In this document: positions 37,573 to 49,989 of the stretch, in pieces | Position numbering within the stretch: the stretch's first letter is position 1 | Layout of the letters: the number at the start of each line of letters is the position of its first letter | NCBI GenBank assembly: GCA_905182985.1 | Contig: CAJJDN010000036.1 | Location: forward strand, 63,549-127,548 | Source: Paramecium sonneborni | Lineage: Eukaryota > Ciliophora > Oligohymenophorea > Peniculida > Parameciidae | DNA: 64,000 nucleotides | Direction: 5' to 3' | The notes under the pieces: generated by a model | What the model saw: the letters and a program-made list of their open reading frames with translations, nothing else | What the model was told of the DNA's origin: nothing | Database searches by the model: none | Translations under genes and position numbers: made by a program

Positions 37573-40500
37573 ATGGGAATTTGTGCAGGAAAGTCTTAAG
37601 CAAAAGAGAATTTAGTGACTGATATAGAATCAATACCAATTCAAACTTAAGGAATATTAGAGTTTAATGTGAAAATTTCAGGTATCAAGGTGAAGATGGA
37701 TAATCTGGTATTTTTAATTTAGTGATTATAGTATTATAGCCAGCTGGCAAAATATTAATGAAAATTGGTGAATTTGGTTAATTTGAAACAGAATGTTCAA
37801 AAGAACTTTACGGAAAATTATATGTAAAAATAAAGATTTCATGTTATTATATAGTTTAAGCAAACTCATGCATTTTAAATGTCTATAACAGAGGAGCAAC
37901 TGAAGAAGCAGTATCTAACTGTAACTTTACTTACACCAAATAATGAAAATATTGCTTCGATATAAATAAATTTATTTTTAATAGCAACAGGACCATAACA
38001 TATAGATTATGAATATACTGGATTAATTAATAAGAAGTAATAATAAGGTAAAATAAGCTTTGATTTTAAAATTGCATAAATAATTAAAGTAAGCATCATA
38101 CCATAGTTTATGGAATTTAATATGAATGAACCGTTAATACATTCTGAGTATTACTATTCTTTAAAAATGGTGACTTCAGTTTTATGTTTTTAAAGTGAAT
38201 ACTCAGATGCATTTTTTAATCCTGCTTATAAGAAGAATTAGGTATCCACAAATAATAGTGCGTAAGCCAAATAATAAGTTATTAAATAAATAATTTACAA
38301 ACAATCTGGAGTTGAAATGACAGTTGAAGTGCCACTTATAGAAATATCATCATCCAGTATATAAGTTTGTTTATGGTACAATGAATTAGCCAATTAAGCA
38401 ACAAATGCAACCTCAGAATTTAGTAAGCACCACTATTCTCTTTTAGCTGAAACCTATTTTAATCTGAATCAAATATTTACTTAAGCATTAAATAGTGAGC
38501 AAGTATTTATCTAAATTATTAGTTAAGATTTGTGAGAATGATTTAAAAGTTTATAAGATTGTATATTAACAAACTAATAGAAGATTGTGGAATCATGGAG
38601 TACTTGAAGGCAATTTAAATTGCAATCTATAAGTTATTATTCCTGCATATCTAAATTAATAAATAGTTGGGGTTAGAACAGATAAAGGTATATAATAAGG
38701 AAGTAGTGTTGTAAATTCAGGAAAAATGCCAGTTAAAGAAATTTAATCATTAAGTTAGGCTGGCTAATAATTATTAGATGTTTAATATAAGCTATAAAAT
38801 TGCTCTTCTAAAGATGTAAATTAATATTAATTATTTTAGTTATTTAACAAATCAGAATTAAAAAATTCTTAATCATTATATCTTCGTACTATTTAAGAAA
38901 TATTAAAAAGGACTGATAAATAATCTATCATATGTTTTGAATATAAATCTTAATAAGATTTATTCAATGCCTAAAAATTATTAATTGAAATTGCTTCAAA
39001 ATTATTAGAATCTGCAGATTTATAAGAGGAATCTATAAGAGAAGAATATTATATATTACTTAAACTGATTATTAATAGAGGAGAATTAAGTTTAAATCAA
39101 GTTGGATTCTCTGATGAAACAGAAAAAACAAGTGAAAAACTGCTAAAATTTAAAACTGAAATTGGTCTCAATTATTAATCATTTTTATATAAATGTCTTG
39201 GTATTGTATTATAAAAATTGAAACAAAAATCATTGGCTGAAAATGAAAGAGCATTTGTCGAACATTTTTTTGCAAGTGCATATTTTAAAATTCCTGAATT
39301 TAGAACTAAAATAATTGAAAGTGTTTAAAGATCGGATGATCCTTAACTTCCAGAATGGAGATCTCTTACTAAATAGACTGATGAAGTTACTAATAAAGAG
39401 TTTAATGATTTATTTGATTGGAATAGACACTTTTATGAATATCTTATTAAATAACCAAAATATAATGCAAATATCAATAAACTTATGGAAATAATTAATT
39501 AAGAAGAATGGTAAAAGAGAATAGGTAAAAGAGGCATTGCATTCTTCTTTTTTTTAAAAGAATGGTGTGATTTAATTGATATCTCAGTTGTTGTTAAATA
39601 GAATGTACCATATCAATAATTACCAGGATATAATGTTTTAATAAAAGCTATTCTATTAGAAATGAAAGCTAAAGAACTTAAAAATTATCCAGATATAATG
39701 AAAGCTGCAATGTGTTCACTGTTAAATAACACAAGTCTTTTAAACATTGTTATAGTTATTCTCTTTAACAAAACTAATCTCTTTGATTCTGAAGCCTTAC
39801 TGAATTGTTTAGAAATCCTCAATTCATGTTTATAATATCTCTATACTCATAAATTATCAATGCCAACTTCTTTAGATTAATAGTTCTTTTTAAAAGGTAT
39901 TAGAATGATTTTATTACAATGTGAACATGCTTTCAGTGTCGCTAAATGTCTTTGGCTTATATATAATAATTATGTTGTATTCCCATGTATTTTAAATTTT
40001 AATTAATAGTGGACATAAGAAAAGATATAACAGACTTATTATTTGAGAATGTGGCAACCAAATTTTTTATGCATTGGTCTTTTAACATTAGAATGATATT
40101 CCACCACATTTTACTTTATAGAATTTAACATCTTCATAAATCCAATAAGAATTTGAATGAAGAGTATAAATCATTACTTATCATTTAGAGATTTAATACA
40201 AAAATATTAATAATAAGTTAAGCCAAGAAAATAACATAGTTTTTTTGATTAAAAAAATTCATCAAAAGCTATTATTGTATATATTGAGTTTATTATAAAT
40301 AGAGCGATGTAATTTACATGAAGTTCTTTAGATTTATTTAATAGATAGAAGAAGGAAAATAATTATCAACGAATCAATTATTAAATTAAATGATAGAAGA
40401 AACTCATTTTCATAAATAAATGAAAATGAAACTTATAAAAAAGAGAATTTAAGATAAAAAAAAAGGTTAATCAGAATAAACTAGTAACAGTGATGCTTAA

Positions 40501-40861
40501 TCATATAGAATTATTGATGAAGATGAATAAGATATTGCAATTCCCTTATTTACAGGTGTTGTTAATGAATTGAAACCTCAATAAAAATTACCTGAAAAAA
40601 AAGTTGCAGTTACTCAGAATTAATTAAAATATTTAATTATAGCTTGTACAGAGTTTGAAGAATTGAAGTATAAATATTAAAAATGGAGATAATCAGTTAT
40701 TCCAGTTAATTTTAATTCGTTATCAGAAGATGGTAAAATTTTCTTCTATTTTATTTTTAGAAAAAATTAATATAAATGAAACGTTTAAAGTACCTGAAGT
40801 TAAATTAGCAGTTCCTTTAGATGAAAAAGAAGGAAACATCAAAAACACAGATGAGTGGTGA
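37573..40861 (+). CDS. Large protein with N-terminal C2-like and DUF1765-like region
   Basis: Spliced product of 1032 residues with seven introns (32, 31, 25, 23, 25, 26, 28 nt); total divisible by three. It starts MGICAGKS, a good N-myristoylation context with a nearby Cys. Residues to about 130 resemble a C2 domain (GILEFNVKIS, KILMKIGEF). The long central part is helical; its block FFMHWSFNIRMIFHHILLYRI resembles the signature of the DUF1765/UPF0592 family (recalled, not searched). The C-terminal 200 residues are charged. A membrane-peripheral role is likely from the N-terminus; the exact function is unknown. Confidence 0.85.
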
Positions 40862-40969
40862 AAAATTGATTTTTCCTTTAAATTTATTGAGACTATATAA
40901 ATTAAATATAGTTTGTGTTTTTACACAACCTAAATGTAATAAAATATATTAATTAATATTTAAATTAAA

Positions 40970-42385
40970 ATGTCAAATAAAATTAAGGTAGACGTAAATG
41001 AAGATGAAATATAAGTAGGTGGAGAAATGATACTTTGTTTAGCAGATTAACAATTATTGAATGGTGACTAATTAAACGAAGTAGATGATGTACTTGAGAA
41101 CGATTAAATTAAAGTTTAAGATTAAATCAAAAAAAACGAGAAATTAAAAGAATAAATAAAAAAAGCACATTATAGTTAGAAATATGATGGAGAAGAAAAA
41201 AAGGAAATTTTAGAAAAATATGATGAAATAAAAATAGAAAAAGAAGGTTTTTATATTAGTGGTGATGGAAAATTAATGGAAGAACCAAAATAGAATGATT
41301 TATAAGCAATAAAAAGTAAACTCAATAAAAATCAACAGATATCTTTAAATGTCATAGATACTGTAGCAAGTGATTATAAACCTAGTATTCCAACAACATT
41401 AATAAAAAAGAGATTTCAGAAACCATAATAAGCAAATCCTTTTGCTGAAGAAAGAATATCAAAGATAGATAAAGCTTTATTAGAGGAAGATGATTATGAA
41501 TTATTACAAAGATCTATTTTAAATTAATAGAGATAGAAAATGAACTAATAAAATTTAAAATAAGAAGAGAATATAAAAGAGCTTATGGAATAAAATAAAT
41601 AAAAAGAGGAAGAGTTATAAAAAGTAAAATAAAGTGAATTTATGGTACCATAAGTAAAAACTTAAGGAAGTGAAGTATAAGAAATAAAAGTCATAGAATA
41701 ATCAACTGATTTCTTAAGCAATGTAAAGACAGACAAGGAAATGGAAGAGATTAATATAAGAATTAATACTGGATATTCAATTAGAGATACTAAAAATGGA
41801 ACAACTTCAGTTGTAAATGTTCGATTGCCAACAGAGAGAATAGTTGTATAGAATAGATAATAATCTAAAATGGAATTGGAAAATATTAGGGAAGATATTT
41901 AAAAAACTGATATATTAGTAGAGAAAGAGGAATAGTAAGATGATTAATAAGAAATGGTTGATGAAAAGTAAGAAGATGGTATTGAGTTTTTAGAAGAGGG
42001 ATAACATGGTAATGGATTAACAGCAACATTGGAGTTATTGAGAAAGAGAGGAGAATTGAATCCATCAAAATACGATTATGTTGGTAGAAATAAAGATTAA
42101 AGAGTTTTTAAAGATTAAGAACATAAAGATGGTGAAATAAATTTAGTGTATAGAGATCATTCTGGAAAATTGATGACACCTAAAGAAGCATTTAGATATT
42201 AATGTTGGATATTTCATGGAGATGGACCAAGTAAGAATAAAATAGAGAAAAAGAAAAGAAGAGATTTAATAAGACAGAAATAAAAGATGAGAGCATAATC
42301 AGAAGGACCATTGATGTAGGCTTTAAAGGAGGAATAAAAGAAAAAGGGAGTAGCACATTTGGTTATAGGGAAAAAGAAATATTGA
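40970..42385 (+). CDS. SART1: SART1/Snu66 tri-snRNP splicing factor
   Basis: An intronless frame of 472 codons (471 residues). Conserved SART-1 features in order: EMILCLAD near the start; an LNEVDDVLEN segment; KYDEIKIEKEGFYISGDG; PKQNDLQAIKSKL; ASDYKPSIPTTLIKKR; and a C-terminal block LTATLELLRKRGEL, then LVYRDHSGKLMTPKEAFRYQ and IFHGDGPSKNKIEKKKRRD. The protein is a stable component of the U4/U6.U5 tri-snRNP and is needed for spliceosome activation. Length is shorter than animal SART1 because the RS-type N-terminus is absent. It is a core splicing gene that itself lacks introns. Confidence 0.95.
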
Positions 42386-42525
42386 ATTTGATTTAAGAGT
42401 ATTATATAATTATTAACTATTTAAAGAGTTTTATGATAATTGAAAAATACATATGAGAACTGTATAATATAAAACATAAATAATGGTGATCAGAAATTTA
42501 AATCTTTTTTTTAGATAAAAATTAA

Positions 42526-43120
42526 ATGAAGGTATAAACATAAAGTATATTTAGATCTACGTTGATGCATTCAGTGGAGAAGAAATCATTTCTGATAGTT
42601 TCAATATTGAAGAGAAATTTGAAGAAGCCATTGGTGAAGTTTAATCATAAGATATCGTTAAAGGAGCAGTCAATGTTGATGTTGGTATATTAAACAAATT
42701 ATCATTAAAGGTGCCGGTGGTCATTTTGGTGGAAAGAATGAAGATGAAGAAGATGGAGGTGTTGATGATTAAGCTTAAAAGGTCAATAACATTATCGACG
42801 CTTTTAAATATGCTGAAACATAATTTACTAAAGCTGATTATGTCACTTATTTTAAAACTTATGCCAAAAAGGTTAAGGCTTATTTAGAAGCTAACAAACC
42901 AAATAGAGTTGCTTCATTCTAAAAGGGAGCTGGAGAATTCATCAAATGGGTTTCTGCTAACTTCAATGATCTTTAATTGTAACTATTTTTAATAACTCAT
43001 AGCTACTGTCCTGAATCCTATGATATGGAAAACCACATTGTTATTGGTTATTACAAAGAAGGTTAAGCTGCTCCAACCTTTGTATACATTTTAGATGGAT
43101 TAAAGGAAGTTAAGATGTGA
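42526..43120 (+). CDS. TCTP: Translationally controlled tumour protein
   Basis: Spliced product of 173 residues with introns at 42532-42554 (23 nt), then 26 and 24 nt. The first intron comes after only two codons. The sequence starts MKIYVDAFSGEEIISDSF and contains a flexible acidic loop (NEDEEDGG), a helical hairpin (VTYFKTYAKKVKAYLE), FIKWVSANFNDLQFY and the C-terminal IGYYKEGQ...FVYILDGLKEVKM. All are typical of TCTP. Family members are abundant Ca2+- and tubulin-binding growth-related proteins. GC content is visibly higher than in neighbouring genes, consistent with high expression. Confidence 0.97.
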
Positions 43121-43997
43121 TGTACATATACATTAATACATATCATAATTTATATTATATTCTTCGTCTTATTACGTATTATATTAAATTAGTTAAATTA
43201 TTTAATCATTTACTTTATAGTTTAAATCATTCTATTAAAATTGAATTTGTTATTTCCAATTCATTTCCATTCAATCTAAATAAATGATGTTTCCATAGAA
43301 AAAAACAATTATCTAGAATTATTGGTGAGTTTTTAACTTAATAATAATAATCTATCTTTGTATTTAAACAAATGCTTAAACTTATTTTATAAATATTTAA
43401 TTATGTTAGAATTTACCTAAATTAGTATTACTGTTTTTATGATGATCTTGTTTTAAAGTATTCATTAAAAAATAATTGCAATTTAAATTAATCTTTACTG
43501 ATTATAGGTCTTAAGAAATAAGTTGTTGTTTAGATGATTCATTAAATTTCTTTATTTATTACATCCTGAGAATTAGATTTAAGAATCATGAATTTGAATT
43601 TATTGCATCAATACTATTAAATTTTAATCTGTTATTCCTTTTGTAATTTCTAAGAGCTTGTAAGTTTTCTTCATAAATATGAATTCGAAAGTATTAACAT
43701 CAAATATCTTGATTTATCTTTTTTTGTGGATCATCATCTTACTTACTCTAAACTTAAAATCTATACAGGGGATTAATAATCATGTATCATTTGAAGATTT
43801 TATAAGTAATTGTTCTTCTATATCCTCCTTTTTAAAAAATTTAGTCCATTTTTTATATTATAATTTAAATTAATTTATTAAAGAGAACGATAGCTTTTAC
43901 CTGATAATAATTGTTTAAGATAATTATATATTAAGCGTTCATAGAATATTTATAAATGATAACAAAAAATTGGCTCTATAAATAAGAAGAGCGCATA
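43121..43997. other. Gene-free or unresolved stretch
   Basis: No confident gene. A plus-strand frame from 43679 (hydrophobic start) and a minus-strand frame at about 43450-43800 both lack TGA for more than 110 codons and overlap each other. At most one can be real, and neither has a motif. Confidence 0.35.
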
Positions 43998-45861
43998 TCA
44001 ATTTAATGTCTTTTATGATTCATTAAGCAATCCTACTGAATAAATGGAAGAAGCTTTAAAACTATTCAAATATTCCTAATTTGTCCTATTAAGCATGACA
44101 GAATCCACTTCTGTTAAGATTTTTGGTAGCTTTAAAGATTTAATGATAGTTTATGATGAAATAGAGCATTCTGGTATAGAATATTTAGGTCTTGCAGCTG
44201 CAGGGAAAACCTACTTATAAATAATTCTTACTTTATTAATAATGCTAATTTAAGTACCTTTGCTAGCTTCAATATGGAATAGAGCTTTGTCTAATGACAA
44301 TGGTTCACTATTTTGAATATTTTATTTAATAATATCGATATTCCTCCTAAAATTATAATGAGCTTTATTGATATGTCCATGTCCTTATAACATTTCATAT
44401 CCTGTTTGTTCTACTGGATTTCCTATTCTTTCAACTGAATGTTTAGATTTAGATTTATTCTTATCTGCATCTATAAAAGGAATATCTCTATGTTCAATAA
44501 ATAAAGGTATTTTTTTAAGCTCTTTAATTATATCTAAAGATTATGTTCTTTAATTTAATTTTTTAGCATCAAATTTTTAGAGTTTCTAAATTGCTTATCC
44601 CCTCTAAAAGTATTGTAAAAATCTTTATTTATCTAATACAAAATAAACAACTTTCTAACTTATACTCATGGCTCTATATTGTCTTTTAGTACCACTTAAA
44701 ACCTAAAAATTTAAATTATAAATACTTCTTCATGTCCAAAAATCTATCCTGGAGTTATTACTGATGTTCGAACTCTTTCTAATTTTCTTTCTGATTTTAT
44801 CAAGAATTTTTAAATAGTTAGATTTGGCATTATTGATTATTATGTAATATCAACAGCTCGTGATAATTCTATTTCTCCTTATTTGAGTAAATAAATATTA
44901 CTAAATTGTATAAATTATATTATACTTTGCATCTTCATCTTCTTTGTATATTACTTAGAATAATTTTCTTTCTTCTAATTTAAAATGATAATATAATTGA
45001 TTTAGCATCTATTCATTCCAATCTGAAAATATGGCAACTTTGCTTAAAAATCCAACATTCAGTTTTTATTATGCCTCATAATATACAGATAATAATTTAT
45101 TAAATTAATCTCTTGTAACAGTAGCAAAATATGTATCTTCTGCTGCTACTATTGTAGCTGTCCTTGGAACTTACTTTGTTAATGCTATTTCACCAAAACT
45201 CTCACCTGCATTAATTATTCCTACTTTTGTTAATGTTGGAAATTGACTATCTAGATATTCTTAATCCGTCATTGTAGCAAAAATATCATCTAATGTTATT
45301 TAAGTTACAAATGCTTAAGACTTTACTTTTGTTTTTTTTCTTTTTGTGCTTTTTTTCATATTTTCCATCATCTCCTTATTTTTCTCATTTTTTAATTGTT
45401 CTTCTTATTTCTAATCTTCTTCTGTAGGACCTGAACCTTCTTATAAACCTTTTTTCTAAACTAGAACCCAAACACTGCCTTTGAGAATAATATAAAACTT
45501 TTTTCCTAAGTCACCTATATTAAATATTATCTGTCTTTTTCTTTACAATTCATAACCCAATTATTTATATAATCCTTACACTAATTCAGCTCCCATTGAC
45601 TATTCCAATTCTTAGAAAAACTTAAATCTAAAGAATGACAATCTTATTTTATCTACATCTAATTATGTTCTTTAACTTGGATCTTTTTAAAGTAAAGTCA
45701 CTATGTTCTATTAATATTAAATAACTTCAATAAATTACTTTAAGATCTTCATCATCATCAAAATCTGTATCAGACTTTTTAAGAACCTCTTAAACGATTT
45801 CTTTTATTGTCATTCTATGAGTTGACAAATTCCCTCTAACTTTTTCAATTGCAGCTTTCAT
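43998..45861 (-). CDS. Cyclic nucleotide-binding domain protein
   Basis: Spliced product of about 587 residues with four introns (31, 25, 23 and 18 or 21 nt). The first CNB domain has an intact phosphate-binding cassette AGESFGEIALTKQVPRTATI (Glu and Arg present), preceded by a Lys/Glu-rich insert of about 80 residues. A second, degenerate CNB domain follows (NIYLLKQGEIELSRA, then PGQIFGHEEVLSGTKRQYRA). There is no kinase, channel or GEF domain. It may be a cAMP/cGMP-sensing scaffold of the CNBD2 kind, as found in flagella. The C-terminal 150 residues are polar. Confidence 0.9.
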
Positions 45862-46034
45862 AATTTTGTATTTTTATATCTATATGTTAATAAAATAAAA
45901 TTAAAAACAAAATTTTAGAGATTTGAAGAAAATCAAAAAGGAAATTATTAGTTTCTCTTTACTTTTTAAATCTTTATGAATTTATCATTAAATATTGAAA
46001 ATATCTTTTATCATTAATCAAAATAGATAAAACA

Positions 46035-49000
46035 TCATAATCTAACCCATTTGGCCATAATAAATAGTAAAGCATCAATCATAATTGGTTTTGATAAGCA
46101 GTCATGGAAAGGCAACTTTTTAATGGTTGTTTTAAAATCTTCTCCCTAAAATCCTATTAATCCAATTAGATTAGTGTCCTTTTAAAATTCTTCAAGAACA
46201 CTCTTAATTTTCTAACAATCAGCTATTAATTATTCATTGACATATTCAACTCCAATAAAAACTATATGATAACCTTTACAACAAGTTTTAAACTAACTAA
46301 ATTACTTTCTTAATAAATCAACTATGTGAATTCTTTACATTGTATATATGTATGGTATTTTCAAATTGCTCAATTAATGAGATATTGCATATAAATCAAA
46401 ATCATTTTGCTCACAAATCAATATTTTTGGACACTTAAAAAATTAAATAATTATATTTACTTAGCAATTATAAATAAATTACTAATTTTTAATTTTTTCC
46501 ATTTTTTCAAAACAATCTAATAATTCATTAGGACCTAAATTTACAGAAGAAACTCTCATTGATGAATAAACTGAAGATCTTCCTCCAAAAGTTAATAGAG
46601 AGTCTCTCTAATTAGATGATAATTATTATTAAATTTATTAATTTAATCTCGTCTAAATCATACTTACTGATATCTTTCTGGGTTTAGGTTCTCTATCTTA
46701 TAAAATAGTTTCAAAATATTATGAAGTTTATTATTACTTTTCTATTATCTCAATCTTATCATTAAGATAAAGACTTGATTTACTAGAAATAATTTTTGCC
46801 TCAAAAAATTATTCATGATCATTAAACTCATTTTTAGAATCATGAGAAGAACTTTTAGAGTCATCTTATTCTGAAATTTATGAAACAGAGTACTATTTCT
46901 TAGGCTATTATAATTCAGAGTTATCTTATTGACCAAATTAAGGTAAATTAGATTCTCTCATTTCCAATGTGGTCTCAATTTAAGATTCTCTTTTTATTTT
47001 CTCCAATTTTTATTAAATTTATAATCTACTTATTTCTGTAAGTCTTTATGATTAGTGTCTTCGATATAAATTATTTTATCCAAATATTTATTGAAATTGT
47101 TATTTATTTGCAATTAAAGCTGATTGTCTTTTTTATGTTAATTACTAATTAAAATTTGGATTTTCATTTTTTATTAGTAATACAAAATAAAACTGTGTTC
47201 CATCATCTGTTTTTATAGTATTAAATTCAAAATGCATAATTCCTATAGCTAATGATATGTAAAATGCAGTAATGATAGAAAAACAGAATTATTTTGATGT
47301 TGCAACCAAATCAATAACTTATGGATTAAGTAAAGTTTATTATTTAAGATGTTTTAAAGTTAATTCAATAGATTCTAAAATTCCTTCGTTAACATTTTAA
47401 GCCATAACTTTAATGAGAATTTCGATATGATCAGCTAGTAAGGGTGACTTTTGGCATCCGATTTCTATAAATCCATTAATAGTTAATTAAATTGACTTAA
47501 CTGTAAAATTAAATTAAATAACTACCAAGTAAGTTTAGTATTATTTATCTAAAACGATTAGGATCTGTTCTTATGAATATTGGCACATTTTATTTAATGT
47601 TCACTTATATACTCAAACCTCGAAATAAAGCTTAAGATTTTATGATATTCAAACAATCCGAAATAAATTCCTTTGTGTGTATATCCATTAAACTTTTTTC
47701 TAACTTATTATTTTTATGTAAAGTAACATAATCTTAAATATCACTGACTGTGCTAATTAATAATTTGCAACCAGCTAAAGCAGGGTCTATATATTTCGTT
47801 TACAATTCTTTATTTACTTCTTTCTTTTTAGGTTAATTATTATATATCATACTTAAACTAATTCTAACATCGATAAAGTGCAATTCAAAGGTTCTTTAAT
47901 TTTCTAAGATATTGTTTGAATTAATTCATCACCATTTTTAATATATTGTTGTAATTATAGAATAAAGGGTTCTTCTGTAAGATCTTATATATATATTACA
48001 ACTTATGGTTTATCGGAAATTATAATAGGATTGAGAATTACTTATGTAAATAATTTATCTAGATTATCACTAAAACAATACCTTTTTTTAAGTAAATTTT
48101 TAATGAGAAATCTAAACTCTATTTAACCATTGTAAATTTAATATGAGAAAAAGCAATCAAATGTTCAATCAATGTTTTCATTTGCATCTTCCTGCAAAAT
48201 AACTAAATTTCTTTTTTTTCGTTCTACTCTATATTTTAAAAACAAATATTCTATGTCCAATAATATAAAAATTATCATACTCAAATGTTTATGTAAATGC
48301 AATAAATTGATTAATGTCTTTGCTTCTATGAAAATTAGGTAAAATTGTTAAAGATTAGTTTTCTTACATAATCCCAAAATCAAATAATTCTAATTAAATT
48401 AAATCGCTATTTAGATTTTCATCAATTAAGACAATATGGGACATAAAAGAATTAATAATATAGACAGGTTATTTTACATTCTCTAGTATATAAATACCGC
48501 ATTAAAATCCTGTTACTAATACATCGAATAAATCTTCCTTTTGAAGTATTGTTTTCTAATTATCTAACTCTTCTGAAACTGCTTCTTAAATATTGTTTTT
48601 TTTATTTAAAGGCTCTGTTTAATCTCTTTAACTGATTAATTAAACTACTCTTTATGAAAACAATGGAGATTAATTTTTTGATTAAAATTCTGTGTTTGTT
48701 TTTGGTATCATATATTAGTGATATATCTAAAATAATTAAAGGAAAATATGAATTAAAATAATTTTGGTTGAAGCAATAATTTCGATATAATTTTAGAATT
48801 TAGGTTACCTATCTTATTTTATCAAAATTACCTTATTATTGTATAAAATAAAGAAAATAAAATGGCAATAGTTTTAAAAATTTAAGATTCTATTGCAATT
48901 ACAAAAAAGATCATAAGACCGTAAACTTCTAGACTATAACTTCTATAATCAATTTGATTCTCTTAAATTAAATCAAAATCTGTTTCAGTCCACATAATCA

Positions 49001-49070
49001 TCATTAAGACAAATTTCAGTAATGTAATAATATTAATATACAAAGTTTTCTCTTTTGATAATTTACTCAT
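46035..49070 (-). CDS. Membrane hybrid histidine kinase, catalytically degenerate
   Basis: About 963 residues with six introns; frame closes. Two or three N-terminal hydrophobic segments are followed by a PAS-like region. A dimerisation helix reads TISQKIKEPLNCTLSML, where S-H-E-I-R-T-P-L-N is expected, so the phospho-acceptor His is Gln. The ATPase N box (TDPNRFRQIILNLLVKSIQLT) has Lys for Asn. No D-x-G-x-G box is seen. A C-terminal receiver domain (ILICEQNDFD ... YHIVFIGVEYV ... LSKPI) lacks the acidic pair and the phospho-Asp but keeps the Lys-Pro. It is a two-component pseudokinase by sequence. One 17-nt intron in the middle is uncertain. Confidence 0.85.
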
Positions 49071-49989
49071 GACGACGTGAAAAGCTATTATTAAAAAGAC
49101 TTAAATCTAAAATTTAATGATTTATATTGCTTACAAGTATTCGGTAAATATACACCATATTCTACCCTTCAATTTCATTATTTAAAGCATTTGAAATTGT
49201 CATAATAATGTCAATGCATTAATACATAGAAATGAATGTCATTATTGATTACCATAAAGTGAAATTGGAATAAGTTTCATTCTAAATGGTAAAATAATTT
49301 AATAGCATAAAGATGTAATTTTTAATATTTTAAAAAATTATTAATGTTTTAGAAAATAAAATCATTTAAAAGATCTTTAGTATTTAACATACAAATTAAA
49401 ACGATTGAAGGAAAACTTCCTTTTATTTCAATAATTAATTATAATCTGATTTTATGATACAGATCATCAGAATGACCATCTTACCTATTAAATTAAGAAT
49501 ATCTATTTGTTTAATAATTCTATTAGTTGATTAATTTAAATAAACAAATAAATTAAATATTAGTTTTATCCCTCAGATAATTCATTTAAAAATTTAAGCC
49601 TTCTTCTTAAAATTATTAAAAATTGAATTGTAATATTTTTTCAATAATTTTAATAAATGCCAGTATTTAACAATCTAGCTTTATAAGAAGTATAATATAG
49701 ATGATTCTCCAAAAGGTTGAAAGTGATTATTAGAATGAAATTAATTTGATTAACTGGATAGTTTGAAAGGTTAATTATTGGCAGCAGTTGATGATAAAAG
49801 TGTTAAAACATGGGTTTAAGATAACTTAACATAATCATAGTTAATTAATGCTTTGAGCAAATAAGCTTTCCGTTTCTTTCTCATTTTGAAGAAATAGACT
49901 TAGAATCAGATGATTATGATGGAGCCATTTAGAAGTGGGAACTTTTTCACTTTTCAAAAATATTAATTATATTATTTTGTAGGTTTTTT
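49071..49989. other. Mostly gene-free; possible small gene at 49657
   Basis: AT-rich spacer upstream of the histidine-kinase-like gene. A plus-strand start at 49657 (MPVFNNLALQE) and a nearby stretch with LKGQLLAAVDDKSVKTWVQD look coding. I could not join them in one frame with normal introns, so no gene is called. Confidence 0.3.

Noticed and set aside
43679..44097. Plus-strand frame with a hydrophobic start resembling a signal peptide
   Set aside because: It runs into the 3' part of the cyclic-nucleotide-binding gene on the other strand and competes with a minus-strand frame. No homology cue and no intron evidence.
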